From the NCBI RefSeq assembly GCF_017873965.1, contig NZ_JAGGKT010000017.1, forward strand, positions 1-64,000: DNA of 64,000 nt, given 5' to 3'. Of the stretch, positions 52,911-61,782 are shown in pieces. The DNA is from Ammoniphilus resinae. Its GTDB lineage: Bacteria; Bacillota; Bacilli; Aneurinibacillales; RAOX-1. The position numbers and the translations under genes were made by a program. The notes beneath the pieces were generated by a model. The model saw only the letters and a program-made list of their open reading frames with translations, searched no databases and was not told the origin of the DNA. Numbering within the stretch: position 1 is the first letter of the stretch; each line of letters starts with the position of its first letter.

Positions 52911-54263
52911 ATGTTTAAGAAAATATTAATCGCCAATCGCGGGGAAATCGCTGTACGGGTCATTCGTGCTTGTAAAGAGATGGGGATTTCCACGGTTGCA
53001 GTCTATTCTGAGGCGGACCGTGAAGCCCTGCATGTCAAAATGGCTGACGAAGCATACTGTATCGGACCAACAGCGTCCAAAGACAGTTACTTAAATATAA
53101 CGAACCTAATTAGTACGGCGAGTTTGACCCAGTCGGAAGCCATCCATCCGGGATATGGTTTTCTAGCGGAAAATGCTGATTTTGCAGAGATCTGTGAAGC
53201 TTGTGGGATTACTTTTATAGGCCCATCTCCAGATGCAATTAGTAGAATGGGTGCAAAGGCCGTTGCTCGGGAAACGATGAAAGAAGCAGGAGTTCCTACG
53301 GTACCGGGCACGGAAGGGTTGATCGATGACATTAATGAAGCGGCAATAGTTGCCAAGGAGATAGGCTACCCGGTCATTATTAAAGCTACCGCAGGCGGTG
53401 GCGGAAAAGGGATGCGTGTCGCGAATGATGAGGAAGAACTGCGAAAATCCATCCGCCAAGCCCAGAAAGAAGCGGAAACTGCATTTGGTAATGCAGGTGT
53501 CTATTTGGAGAAATATTTAGAAGAACCACGCCACGTCGAAATCCAGATCATGGCTGATAAGCACGGGAACGTGGTCTACTTGGGTGAGCGAGATTGTTCC
53601 ATCCAACGCAGACATCAGAAATTAGTGGAGGAAGCTCCTTCTCCTGCCCTTGATGAAGGCCTTCGCCGCAAGATGGGGGAAGCCGCAGTATTGGCAGCTC
53701 GGGCTGTGCAGTATAGCGGTGCAGGGACAGTTGAATTCTTGTTGGACAAACACGGATCTTTCTATTTTATGGAGATGAACACGCGGATCCAGGTTGAGCA
53801 TCCTGTGACCGAGATGATCACAGGTATTGATCTGATTAAGGAACAGATTTTGGTAGCCGCGGGGGCGCAGCTTTCCTTTGCACAGGAAGATATCCAGATT
53901 AACGGATGGGCTATGGAATGCAGGATCAATGCAGAGAATCCAGCCAAGAACTTCTTGCCATCCCCAGGAACGGTCACCGATTATCTACCTCCCGGGGGGT
54001 ATGGGGTACGGATCGATAGTGCGGTTTATCCAGGCTATAAGATTACTCCTTTCTATGATTCCATGGTGGCTAAGGTCATTGTATGGGGGAAAGATCGAGA
54101 TGAAGCTATCCATCGGATGAAAAGAGCTCTCGACGAATTTATCATTGATGGTGTGAAGACAACCGTTCCTTTCCATCAAAAGCTGCTCGAACATGAAGAT
54201 TTTGTACAGGGGAACTTCAATACAAAGTTTCTCGAAACCCATTCAATTAAAGTGGAAGATTAA
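52911..54263 (+). CDS. accC: Biotin carboxylase subunit of acetyl-CoA carboxylase
   Basis: The protein has 450 residues from ATG 52911, which is 7 nt after TAAGGGGG; ATG 52905 is too close. The N-terminal pre-ATP domain [18 protein letters not shown], the glycine-rich ATP-grasp loop [11 protein letters not shown], and [20 protein letters not shown] (about 288-307) are canonical. It carboxylates the AccB biotin using bicarbonate. It is cotranscribed with accB. Confidence 0.96.
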   Translation: MFKKILIANRGEIAVRVIRACKEMGISTVAVYSEADREALHVKMADEAYCIGPTASKDSYLNITNLISTASLTQSEAIHPGYGFLAENADFAEICEACGITFIGPSPDAISRMGAKAVARETMKEAGVPTVPGTEGLIDDINEAAIVAKEIGYPVIIKATAGGGGKGMRVANDEEELRKSIRQAQKEAETAFGNAGVYLEKYLEEPRHVEIQIMADKHGNVVYLGERDCSIQRRHQKLVEEAPSPALDEGLRRKMGEAAVLAARAVQYSGAGTVEFLLDKHGSFYFMEMNTRIQVEHPVTEMITGIDLIKEQILVAAGAQLSFAQEDIQINGWAMECRINAENPAKNFLPSPGTVTDYLPPGGYGVRIDSAVYPGYKITPFYDSMVAKVIVWGKDRDEAIHRMKRALDEFIIDGVKTTVPFHQKLLEHEDFVQGNFNTKFLETHSIKVED

Positions 54264-54323
54264 CAGAAAGTTTGTAAAATATGGGCTGAATTGTTATAAT
54301 GAGAGTGGGAGGTGCTGACAATT

Positions 54324-54728
54324 ATGGAAATGATTGCAGATTATGAAAAGACCGATTTAGGACGGATTGAGATTGCTCCTGAAGTGATTGAAGTAATTAC
54401 TGGTTTAGCTGCTTCTGAGGTTGAAGGTGTAGCCCACATGAGCGGCGGTTTTGTGGGGGACATCGCAGAGAGACTCGGACGGAAAAACCTTGCAAAAGGT
54501 GTCAAAGTCGAAGTAGGAAAGAAAGAAGCTGCTGTTGATGTATATCTAATTGTTGAGTATGGTTACAAGATCCCTGAGGTGGCACGCAACATCCAGGATA
54601 ACGTTCGAAATGCCATTGAAAATATGACTGGTTTAAGAGTTGTGGAAGTCAATGTTCACATTGTAGATGTTGAATTTAAGAGTGAAAGAAAACTGGACGT
54701 TGAGGAACCACACCAACGTGTACGATAA
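54324..54728 (+). CDS. yqhY: Asp23/Gls24-family protein (YqhY-like)
   Basis: The protein has 134 residues from ATG 54324, with GGGAGGTG upstream. Asp23 domain: GRIEIAPEVIEVITGLAASEVEGVAHMSGGF (about 11-41) and VNVHIVDVEF. In Bacillus yqhY lies next to accBC and limits acetyl-CoA carboxylase expression or activity; its mutants overproduce acyl-CoA intermediates. The placement here matches. Confidence 0.92.
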   Translation: MEMIADYEKTDLGRIEIAPEVIEVITGLAASEVEGVAHMSGGFVGDIAERLGRKNLAKGVKVEVGKKEAAVDVYLIVEYGYKIPEVARNIQDNVRNAIENMTGLRVVEVNVHIVDVEFKSERKLDVEEPHQRVR

Positions 54729-54740
54729 GTTGGTACAAAG

Positions 54741-54768
54741 AAAGACCCCTTAGTGGGGTCTTTGTTTT
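54741..54768 (+). terminator. Terminator after accBC-yqhY
   Basis: AAAGACCCC-TTAGT-GGGGTCTTT with a TTTGTTTT tail. Confidence 0.9.
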
Positions 54769-54828
54769 CACGGGCTAAAAAATAACGGAAAAGCACCTTT
54801 TTTCTTAAGCAGAGGAGGTTTAGGGATC

Positions 54829-55392
54829 TTGAATTTGTTCGACCGGATGATCCTAACTTTGTACAGCTTGGCACTTACCGTACTGTCCATTGGCGCAATA
54901 GCTGTACTTCTGCGCCTCATTCCATGGGAAGTTGTTTCGTCCCAAATGGAGATGATCTATTACGCTGGGGAAATGCGCTACGCTTATCTAGTTGTCGCAA
55001 TCATCTTTTTTCTCATGAGCCTAAAGTTTTTGTTCCAAGGATTCAAGCGCAGCAATGACCCCACTTCAAATTCTATTTTTCAACGGACAGATCTCGGGAA
55101 CGTAAGCATTTCTGTTGCCACAATGGATACTATTGCCTTGAAGGCGGCACGCCGGGTGCGGGGTGTTCGAGAAGTGAAAACTAGCATTAAAGCTGATGAG
55201 ACGGGAACCTCCATCGTCTTAAAGGTTTCTGTGGATGGGGAAACTCCAATTCCGGAAATTATCAACGACATCCAAAAAGCCGTCAAGCAACAGGTGGAAA
55301 CTGTTGTTGGTATCGAGGTTAAAGAGGTTGATGTAAAGGTTACAGAAGTTGCGAATAATCAGCATGCTGCCCGATTGAGCCGTGTGGAATGA
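54829..55392 (+). CDS. amaP: Alkaline shock response membrane anchor protein AmaP
   Basis: The protein has 187 residues from a TTG start preceded by AGAGGAGG. Two membrane helices (about 8-30 and 48-68) with a short loop are followed by an Asp23-like C-terminal region. In Staphylococcus AmaP anchors Asp23 to the membrane; the next gene is a DUF2273 protein, as in that operon. A separate Asp23 gene lies just upstream. Confidence 0.88.
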   Translation: MNLFDRMILTLYSLALTVLSIGAIAVLLRLIPWEVVSSQMEMIYYAGEMRYAYLVVAIIFFLMSLKFLFQGFKRSNDPTSNSIFQRTDLGNVSISVATMDTIALKAARRVRGVREVKTSIKADETGTSIVLKVSVDGETPIPEIINDIQKAVKQQVETVVGIEVKEVDVKVTEVANNQHAARLSRVE

Positions 55393-55411
55393 GTGAACGG
55401 GGGGGTACCTT

Positions 55412-55630
55412 ATGTTTTGGGAGTTAGTACGGGAACACTTGGGTAAAATCACAGGCATTTTAGCAGGTCTTCTCTTAGGGTTCCTCTATTTAACATTTGG
55501 TTTTTTTGATACGCTAGTCATTTTTGTCTTTATTTTAGTTGGTTTTTATTTTGGCAGGAAGTTTGATAACAGGGAAAATTTGCTGGATGTGTTAGACCGG
55601 ATTTTACCGGGGAAGTACACGAGGCATTAA
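55412..55630 (+). CDS. DUF2273 small membrane protein
   Basis: The protein has 72 residues. Two membrane helices (about 12-30 and 34-48) with GKITGILAGLLLGFLYLTFGFFDTLVIFVFILVGFYFG. DUF2273 proteins occur in Asp23-AmaP clusters. The start follows GAACGGGGGGGTACCTT. The precise role is unknown. Confidence 0.85.
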   Translation: MFWELVREHLGKITGILAGLLLGFLYLTFGFFDTLVIFVFILVGFYFGRKFDNRENLLDVLDRILPGKYTRH

Positions 55631-55696
55631 TTTTGGGAGGGCTCGGGCCTTCCTCTTTCCATTGATGGACAAGACCCAGTTGGAAATCGTTCGAAA

Positions 55697-55723
55697 TGTC
55701 CTTCATCGGGGTTATGAAGGACA
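55697..55723. repeat. Single copy of the AAGGAC/GTCCTT repeat (family C)
   Basis: TGTCCTTCAT (55697-55706) and ATGAAGGACA (55714-55723) are a perfect 10-bp inverted repeat. The unit junction is nearly identical to that of array C (10696-10724). Confidence 0.65.
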
Positions 55724-55781
55724 AAACTCGCTCAGAAAAGGTAATTAGTGGATTAAACTGACCTTTTATCCAGTGATCCTC

Positions 55782-55806
55782 AAAAAGGGCTTTTTGCCCT
55801 TTTTTC
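55782..55806 (+). terminator. Terminator upstream of nusB
   Basis: AAAGGGC-TTTTT-GCCCTTT followed by TTT. It closes the amaP unit. Confidence 0.85.
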
Positions 55807-55861
55807 TGTTGTGTTTTTACAAACCACCCTATATCCTTGCCCATTTGGGAAAAGCTAATAA

Positions 55862-55977
55862 GAAAAGCTTTAATTGAAGCCCATTCGAAGTAGATGTATC
55901 CATCTTAAGACGAAGCTTTTCATGCCGTTAGAAAAGTTTTCTTCAATTAATACTTTAGTGAACTTAAACTTTTCTAA
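55862..55977 (+). promoter_or_regulatory. Overlapping inverted repeats in the nusB leader
   Basis: Three interlocked dyads are present: GAAAAGCTT (55862-55870) with AAGCTTTTC (55913-55921); TTAATTGAAG (55870-55879) with CTTCAATTAA (55941-55950); TTAGAAAAGTTT (55928-55939) with AAACTTTTCTAA (55966-55977). Pairs one and two, and two and three, cannot all form in a simple hairpin fold, so alternative structures are likely. No T-run follows on the plus strand. Confidence 0.5.
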
Positions 55978-56009
55978 GCGGAAAAAAAAATATACGTTAA
56001 GGTGATAAA

Positions 56010-56429
56010 ATGACAAGACGTGAAGCACGCGAAAAAGCTGTACAAGCTTTATACCAGATTGATATGCGGAAGATTGATCCAAACGAAGCACTTGCAGCGG
56101 TAAACCAGGAGGAGATGCAAGGTGATGAACATGAATTCCTTAAGCAACTGGTCCATGGAGCTGTCGAAAATCAAGCCCAAATTGATGAGGCGATCAAAAA
56201 GAATCTACGCAACTGGACGATGGAGCGGCTGGCCTTTGTAGACCGGGCGATCCTTCGTATTGCTGTGTATGAGATTCTTTATGACACATCGATCCCATCC
56301 AAGGTTTCCATGAATGAGGCCCTGGAATTAGCGAAGTCTTTTGGGATGGAAGAGTCGGTAAAATTTATTAATGCAGTTTTAGCCAACATTGTAAAAGAAA
56401 CGGATCAAAGTGGTGAAGCAGTTCAGTGA
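56010..56429 (+). CDS. nusB: Transcription antitermination factor NusB
   Basis: This is a 139-residue NusB, helical throughout. REKAVQALYQIDMRK (about 6-20) and ILRIAVYEILYDTSIPSKVSMNEALELAKSFGMEESVKFINAVLANIVKE (about 87-135) are canonical. With NusA/NusE/NusG it aids rRNA transcription. AAGGTGATAAA precedes the ATG. It ends in a GTGA overlap with the TsaD-like gene. Confidence 0.95.
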   Translation: MTRREAREKAVQALYQIDMRKIDPNEALAAVNQEEMQGDEHEFLKQLVHGAVENQAQIDEAIKKNLRNWTMERLAFVDRAILRIAVYEILYDTSIPSKVSMNEALELAKSFGMEESVKFINAVLANIVKETDQSGEAVQ

Positions 56430-57385
56430 AACAGGCTATTCTAGGGATTGATACAAGCAATTATCGAACTTCCCTTTGTCTCATTGATCTGCAAGGGGAA
56501 ATTCTCGCTGAAAAAAAAGAACTCTTGAGCGTTAAGCAGGGGAAACGGGGGCTGCAGCAATCGGAGGCTGTTTTTCAACACATCAAGCGATTACCTGAAC
56601 TGGCCGAATCTTTTTACCCCTTAGAATACCAAATTGCTGCGGTTGCGGTCAGTACTCGTCCACGTCCAGTCGAAGGCTCCTACATGCCAGTTTTTAGAGT
56701 AGGGGAAAGCTGGGCGAGGGGGGTTGCCGGATTTTTGAAGGTGCCTGTTTTTGAAACGACCCATCAAGAAATGCATATTGCTGCAGGGGAATATACTGCG
56801 CAGAAGAGACCAGCCCACAACGAATTTTTGGCGGTCCACTTATCTGGGGGGACAAGTGAACTCCTCCATTGCAGACGAAAACGGGACGGTTACGACATCC
56901 AATTACTCGGAGGAACTCTGGATCTCCATGCGGGGCAACTGATTGATCGGATCGGTGTGGCCTTGGGGCTGCCTTTTCCTGCGGGTCCCTTTTTGGAAAA
57001 GTTAGGTCAACAGGCAAATGGCGATTTTCGCGTGCCATCAACAGTGAAAGGGTATGATTTTCATTTTTCAGGGGCGGAGACCCAATTATTAAAAGTCATC
57101 CAGACCGGAGCCCAAAGCCCGGAGAATATTGCAAGAGCCACGGAGCAATGTATCGCCAATACGTTAGAAAAGGTTATCCGCTACGCGGCCCAACAAGAAA
57201 AACCGAAAGAGCTACTGATTGTGGGCGGTGTGGCAGCGAACACGTATATGAAACAACGATTAAGCAAAAGACTCGAGCATCTCTCTGTAGGATGTTCTTT
57301 GTATTTTGCAGATCCAGCCTATTCAGGTGATAATGCGTTTGGTGTGGCGCGAATTGGTTTAGATAAGTGGCTAAAACACGAATGA
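56426..57385 (+). CDS. TsaD/Kae1-like paralogue (O-sialoglycoprotein endopeptidase-like)
   Basis: The protein has 319 residues from a GTG start overlapping nusB. An ASKHA fold: GIDTSNYRTSLCLIDLQG at the N-terminus, the metal-binding pair HQEMH (about residues 112-116) with spacing like TsaD, LSGGTSELLHC, and LIVGGVAANTYMKQRL (about 270-285). It is divergent from the canonical TsaD and probably not the enzyme for t6A tRNA modification. Similar paralogues occur at this site in Paenibacillus-type genomes. Function unknown. Confidence 0.83.
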   Translation: MKQAILGIDTSNYRTSLCLIDLQGEILAEKKELLSVKQGKRGLQQSEAVFQHIKRLPELAESFYPLEYQIAAVAVSTRPRPVEGSYMPVFRVGESWARGVAGFLKVPVFETTHQEMHIAAGEYTAQKRPAHNEFLAVHLSGGTSELLHCRRKRDGYDIQLLGGTLDLHAGQLIDRIGVALGLPFPAGPFLEKLGQQANGDFRVPSTVKGYDFHFSGAETQLLKVIQTGAQSPENIARATEQCIANTLEKVIRYAAQQEKPKELLIVGGVAANTYMKQRLSKRLEHLSVGCSLYFADPAYSGDNAFGVARIGLDKWLKHE

Positions 57386-57447
57386 TGTGGTAAAATGCAT
57401 CTGAAGTGTTCGGTATTCAAATTCATTACTTGGAGGGATTGACTGAT

Positions 57448-58311
57448 ATGTCAGCGATCGTTATTGATGGGAAACAAATTGCACGCGATATTCGCGAAGA
57501 GATAAAGAATGAAGTGGCTGAACTGCAACAACAGGGCTTTCGCCCGGGACTTGCGGTGATTTTAGTTGGTGAAGATCCAGGATCTCAGTCCTATGTGAAA
57601 GGAAAGGAAAAAGGCTGTGAAGAGGTGGGAATATACTCTAGGGTGATTCGTAAGCCTGATACAATCTCCCAGGCTGAACTTCTTGAAATGATTGAGGAAC
57701 TTAACGCGGATGAACAAATTCATGGGATTCTTGTTCAATTACCTCTCCCTTCCCATATTTCCGAGCAAGCCGTGATTGATACCATCTCCCCTTTAAAAGA
57801 TGTGGACGGCTTTACCCCGATCAATATTGGAAATATGTTGATTGGAGCAGAATGCTTCCTTCCATGCACTCCACACGGAATTGTTGAAATGGTTAAGAGG
57901 ATTGGTGTACCGATTGCGGGTAAGCAAGTTGTTGTCGTCGGAAGAAGTAATATTGTTGGAAAGCCAGTCTCTATGTTGATGCTGCAAGAAAATGCAACGG
58001 TATCTATTTGTCATTCCAAAACAGAAAATCTAGCCGGAATAACCAAACAGGCAGACATCCTGATTGTTGCAGTAGGTAGAGCGAAGATGATTGGAGCAGA
58101 GCACGTAAAACCAGGCGCTGTTGTCATTGATGTGGGAGTCAACCGCCTGGAAGGGAAAAAACTAGTAGGGGACGTTCGGTTTGATGAGGTGAAAGAAATC
58201 GCCAGCCATATTACCCCTGTACCAGGCGGTGTAGGTCCAATGACGATCACCATGTTACTTAAGAATACATTGGAAGCAGGAAAAAGAGCAGCGAAAGCGA
58301 AAGTTTTATAA
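57448..58311 (+). CDS. folD: Methylenetetrahydrofolate dehydrogenase/cyclohydrolase
   Basis: The protein has 287 residues from ATG 57448, with TTGGAGGGATTG upstream; the in-frame ATG at 57406 precedes the site. VGEDPGSQSYVKGKEKGCEEVGI (about 35-57) carries the catalytic Lys, and VVVVGRSNIVGKPVSMLML (about 157-175) binds NADP. It interconverts methylene- and formyl-tetrahydrofolate. Confidence 0.96.
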   Translation: MSAIVIDGKQIARDIREEIKNEVAELQQQGFRPGLAVILVGEDPGSQSYVKGKEKGCEEVGIYSRVIRKPDTISQAELLEMIEELNADEQIHGILVQLPLPSHISEQAVIDTISPLKDVDGFTPINIGNMLIGAECFLPCTPHGIVEMVKRIGVPIAGKQVVVVGRSNIVGKPVSMLMLQENATVSICHSKTENLAGITKQADILIVAVGRAKMIGAEHVKPGAVVIDVGVNRLEGKKLVGDVRFDEVKEIASHITPVPGGVGPMTITMLLKNTLEAGKRAAKAKVL

Positions 58312-58317
58312 GGTAGT

Positions 58318-58340
58318 TTAAGGGGGCTGACCCCCTTTAA
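58318..58340 (+). promoter_or_regulatory. Hairpin between folD and xseA
   Basis: AAGGGGG-CTGA-CCCCCTT with AAAAAGGAGG, the xseA ribosome-binding site, immediately after. Without a T-run, it looks like a processing or translational element rather than a terminator. Confidence 0.45.
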
Positions 58341-58356
58341 AAAGGAGGTTGGCTCA

Positions 58357-59718
58357 TTGGATCTTGCACAGAAAGTTTTTTCCGTTCAGGAAATTAATCG
58401 CTATATTAAAGATATTATTGAATCGGATTGGAAGCTTCAGGATGTTTGGGTGCGCGGAGAAATTTCAAACTTTACTCATCATAGCCGAGGGCATATGTAT
58501 TTTACCATTAAAGAAAAGGATGCCGTCCTGAAGGCTGTGATGTTTGCCGGTTCGAACCGATATTTGAAGTTTATCCCGCGAAACGGGACGAAGGTTGTGC
58601 TCAGAGGTAGTCTTTCTGTCTACGAAGCGGGTGGACAATATCAAATCATTGTCAGGGAAATGCAACCCGATGGGATCGGAAGCTTGTACTTGGCTTTTGA
58701 ACAGCTGAAGCAGAAACTTGAAGAGGAAGGAATGTTTGCCCCCGCACGCAAGCGCCAACTTCCAGTCTACCCAAAAGCCATTGGGGTCATTACCAGCCCA
58801 ACAGGGGCAGCTGTTCGAGATATTATTACAACCATCCGTAGAAGATATCCAATATCACGAATTGTTCTTCTTCCCGTTTTGGTCCAGGGAGAACAGGCGC
58901 CAAAGTCAATTGCTGAGGCGATTCAATTAATGAACCAGGCTCCGTTTATCGATGTTATCATCGTTGGACGAGGGGGCGGATCGATTGAGGAGTTATGGGC
59001 CTTCAATGAAGAAATCGTCGCTCGCAGTATCTTTTCCTCGCAGATTCCGGTCATCTCTGCCGTCGGGCATGAAACTGATTTTACGATAGCAGACTTTGTG
59101 GCCGATGTACGGGCCGCTACTCCTACCGCGGCAGCAGAACTTGCTGTACCACATATCCTGGAATTGCGCAAACGACTGATCTGGTTAAAAGACAAGTTGT
59201 GTAAGTCTTTGCTGCATCAATATCGGCGCCAGCTTGAAAGATGGGAAAGGACACATAAGTCTCTGTTGCATAGACATCCCAAAAGCCAGTTGGATTCGGT
59301 GAATCAAAGATTGGATGAATTGATGGAGCGGCTTCAGCTGGCGATCAACCGTCAGGCCAAGGATCAAAGACTGCGGATAGGGCATGTGACACAGCGGTTG
59401 CAATTCAGCAATCCAAACAAACAATTAGCGATGTACAAGGAACGTCTTGTGCGTGTTCGTTCCTCCCTGACCAAACAAACGCAGCATCTTGTTCGGCTAA
59501 AGAAAAACAAATTGTTATATACAATTGCCAAACTAGATGGGTTAAGCCCACTGAAGATCATGGGAAGAGGTTATTCTCTAATTTATAAAGATGGCAGTTT
59601 AATTAAGTCTGTACAACAGCTTGACCCTGCAGATGCCATAAAGGTAGAATTAATAGATGGAACGCTAGACTGCTCGATATGGGCCATAGAAATGAGGAAT
59701 AGTCATGAGTCAAAATAA
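58357..59718 (+). CDS. xseA: Exodeoxyribonuclease VII large subunit
   Basis: The protein has 453 residues from a TTG start, 7 nt after AAAGGAGG. The N-terminal OB-fold domain (about 1-105) with VWVRGEISNF is followed by the catalytic domain with ITSPTGAAVRDIITTIRRR, VGRGGGSIEELWAFNEE and SAVGHETDFTIADFVADVRAATPTAAAE. A coiled-coil stalk (about 270-400) completes it. It degrades single-stranded DNA in repair. Confidence 0.95.
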   Translation: MDLAQKVFSVQEINRYIKDIIESDWKLQDVWVRGEISNFTHHSRGHMYFTIKEKDAVLKAVMFAGSNRYLKFIPRNGTKVVLRGSLSVYEAGGQYQIIVREMQPDGIGSLYLAFEQLKQKLEEEGMFAPARKRQLPVYPKAIGVITSPTGAAVRDIITTIRRRYPISRIVLLPVLVQGEQAPKSIAEAIQLMNQAPFIDVIIVGRGGGSIEELWAFNEEIVARSIFSSQIPVISAVGHETDFTIADFVADVRAATPTAAAELAVPHILELRKRLIWLKDKLCKSLLHQYRRQLERWERTHKSLLHRHPKSQLDSVNQRLDELMERLQLAINRQAKDQRLRIGHVTQRLQFSNPNKQLAMYKERLVRVRSSLTKQTQHLVRLKKNKLLYTIAKLDGLSPLKIMGRGYSLIYKDGSLIKSVQQLDPADAIKVELIDGTLDCSIWAIEMRNSHESK

Positions 59719-59953
59719 AGAGTTATTGGAATTATCCTTTGAAGAGGCACTTGAGCGTCTGGAGAAAATCGTTGATACGCTTGAAACAGGTGAAGTTCCA
59801 TTGGAAACAGCCATTGGTCTCTTTCAAGATGGCATGGTGCTTTCCCAAATTTGTGGACAAAAACTAGAAAAGGTAGAGCAGAAGATTGAAACCCTACTTG
59901 AAAAAGACGGGGAAATCGTTGTGCAGCCAATGGAATTAGGGGAGGAAAGCTAG
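59705..59953 (+). CDS. xseB: Exodeoxyribonuclease VII small subunit
   Basis: The protein has 82 residues. FEEALERLEKIVDTLETGEVPLETAIGLFQDGM (about 12-44) is the family pattern. Overlaps xseA by 14 nt and abuts ispA. Several copies bind one XseA. Confidence 0.95.
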   Translation: MSQNKELLELSFEEALERLEKIVDTLETGEVPLETAIGLFQDGMVLSQICGQKLEKVEQKIETLLEKDGEIVVQPMELGEES

Positions 59954-60849
59954 TGAATCGCTCCTTAGATATTCAACAATATTTACAAGAAAAGTTAAAG
60001 TGGATTGAGTCTGCTTTACCTTCTTTTATAACTCGGGACAATGTTCCGGACAGGCTTTTGCAGTCTATGGAATACTCGCTTTATGCAGGGGGAAAACGAA
60101 TTAGACCAATCTTAATTTTGACTACCATGGAAGCGTTTGGCAAGGATCCCGAAACAGGTCTTGCTGCAGCTTGTGCTGTAGAGATGATCCATACATATTC
60201 CTTGATCCATGATGATTTACCGGCAATGGATGATGATGATTTTCGCCGCGGTAAGCCTACGAATCATAAAGTCTTTGATGAAGGAACCGCCATTTTGGCT
60301 GGTGACGGACTGTTAACCGATGCTTTTCGGACCTTGTGCACCTTATCAGATAAAGGTGTAGCGCCAAAAACCATTGTTCAGCTGGTAAGTGAATTATCTT
60401 ATTATGCTGGTCCTAGAGGAATGGTCGGCGGGCAAATGGCAGACCTTCAAGGGGAAGGAAAACATCTGGGTCTACCGGAACTTCAGTATATTCATCAGCA
60501 TAAAACAGCGGATCTACTCATTTTCTGTTTGCGGGCTGGAGGACTATTGTCGGGCGCTACCCCAGAACAACTAGAGCATTTAACAACCTTTGGCAGAAAT
60601 GTTGGACTTGCCTTCCAGATTCAGGACGATATCCTGGATATCTACGGGGATGAAGCGAAGCTGGGGAAACCTGTTGGAAGCGATGAAGCCAATGAAAAGT
60701 CAACCTATCCTTCTTTGATTGGCCTTGAAAAATCAAAAGAGCTGTTGGAATCCTTAGTAGCCGAAGCAAAAGAAAGCTTGGTAAAGGCTGATATTGCCTG
60801 TGACACACTGAACCAAATTGCTGATTTTATCATCAAAAGGGAAAGTTAA
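59953..60849 (+). CDS. ispA: Farnesyl diphosphate synthase
   Basis: This is a 298-residue short-chain prenyltransferase from a GTG start. The first Asp-rich motif is DDLPAMDDDDFRRGKPTNHK (about residues 86-105) and the second is QDDILDIYGD (about 224-233). GGKRIRPIL is at about 47-55. It condenses IPP and DMAPP to farnesyl diphosphate. It precedes the OLE RNA gene. Confidence 0.95.
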   Translation: MNRSLDIQQYLQEKLKWIESALPSFITRDNVPDRLLQSMEYSLYAGGKRIRPILILTTMEAFGKDPETGLAAACAVEMIHTYSLIHDDLPAMDDDDFRRGKPTNHKVFDEGTAILAGDGLLTDAFRTLCTLSDKGVAPKTIVQLVSELSYYAGPRGMVGGQMADLQGEGKHLGLPELQYIHQHKTADLLIFCLRAGGLLSGATPEQLEHLTTFGRNVGLAFQIQDDILDIYGDEAKLGKPVGSDEANEKSTYPSLIGLEKSKELLESLVAEAKESLVKADIACDTLNQIADFIIKRES

Positions 60850-60934
60850 GGAAAAGCAGAGACACAGGATCAGTGCAATGGACCAGCAGGAGTGGTTTTG
60901 AAGGATTCTCATCCTCTGATGGAAGTTTTCTTCA

Positions 60935-60964
60935 TTGTATGCTCACGGAATTCTATGGTATAAT
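60935..60964 (+). promoter_or_regulatory. Promoter of OLE RNA
   Basis: TTGTAT (60935-60940), 18-bp spacer, TATAAT (60959-60964); the predicted RNA starts about 12 nt further on. Confidence 0.7.
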
Positions 60965-60976
60965 AATATTACTTAA

Positions 60977-61586
60977 GAAGAGTGGTGCAGTATTCTAGTC
61001 AGTCTACTATTTCTGAAGGCGGGGCTAAAAATCCGCTAAAGGGCACATCGATGAAGTCCCTGGTGCAGGCTTACGACGCCCAGTCGGGGGTTTGTGCTGG
61101 GGGTTAAGGTTTTGGGGCGATCCGCAATGGCATGCGGGCGTTGACCCTGATTCCGCGGAGGCCCAAGTGCGTAGTGTAACGTAAGGCCACGGAAGCTATG
61201 GCTTGGGGTATGAACCTGTATGTCGGCTACAGATGCATGCGGCTGATGTACAGCGTAGCCTGCCTTGAGTGGTCCAGGAGGGATTATGGGATTCAGTTCT
61301 CCCTTTATCTAGGCCAGAAAAAGGGGTCCCAGTGCCATATGAAACCTGTACTGCAAAAGAGGCTAGGGGATAGTTAAGGGCTGTAGAGGAAATCTCCTAG
61401 ACTGTTCGCTTCGCGTAATTCTAAAGGGATTAAAGTGTGGACTGAGTGGTAATCTAGTCCAATGTTTGGCGACAACATTGAAACATGAATAATGGGAAAC
61501 CGCCTCGACGGCGACGTTGCGGCTCATGTTTGGGAAAACCTACTGGACCTAAGCCACAGTGTTTACCTTTAGAGTGACCACTCTTC
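60977..61586 (+). ncRNA. OLE RNA (ornate, large, extremophilic RNA)
   Basis: The ispA-dxs gap contains a G-rich region without credible reading frames. GAAGAGTGGT (60977-60986) and ACCACTCTTC (61577-61586) are perfectly complementary and would close a 610-nt RNA, which is the size known for OLE. Further local hairpins are visible, for example CCGCA-N-TGCGG at about 61120 and CGCC-TCGAC-GGCG at about 61502. OLE RNAs lie in isoprenoid operons next to ispA and dxs in anaerobic, thermophilic or alkaliphilic Firmicutes and bind the membrane protein OapA; loss in Halalkalibacterium halodurans impairs cold, alcohol and magnesium tolerance. Identity rests on context, length and terminal pairing, not on an alignment. 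No oapA gene is adjacent. Confidence 0.85.
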
Positions 61587-61607
61587 GTACATAACCAATC
61601 GGATTCC

Positions 61608-61633
61608 AAAAGCTTCGTAAGAAGCTTTTTTTC
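61608..61633 (+). terminator. Terminator of OLE RNA
   Basis: AAAGCTTC-GTAA-GAAGCTTT followed by a T-run, 22 nt after the terminal stem. The remaining bases to 61782 are A/T-rich and probably contain the dxs promoter. Confidence 0.88.
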
Positions 61634-61782
61634 TTTGCCAAGCGCTAAAACTTCTGATTTGAAGAGTGTAGCTTGTTGCTTTTTATTATGGTAACATAAT
61701 GTTAATTTCCTATACTGACTATAGAAGTTCAAATAAATGGTAATGATGTAAGTATAAATGAAATGAAAGCGAGGAACGGCTC

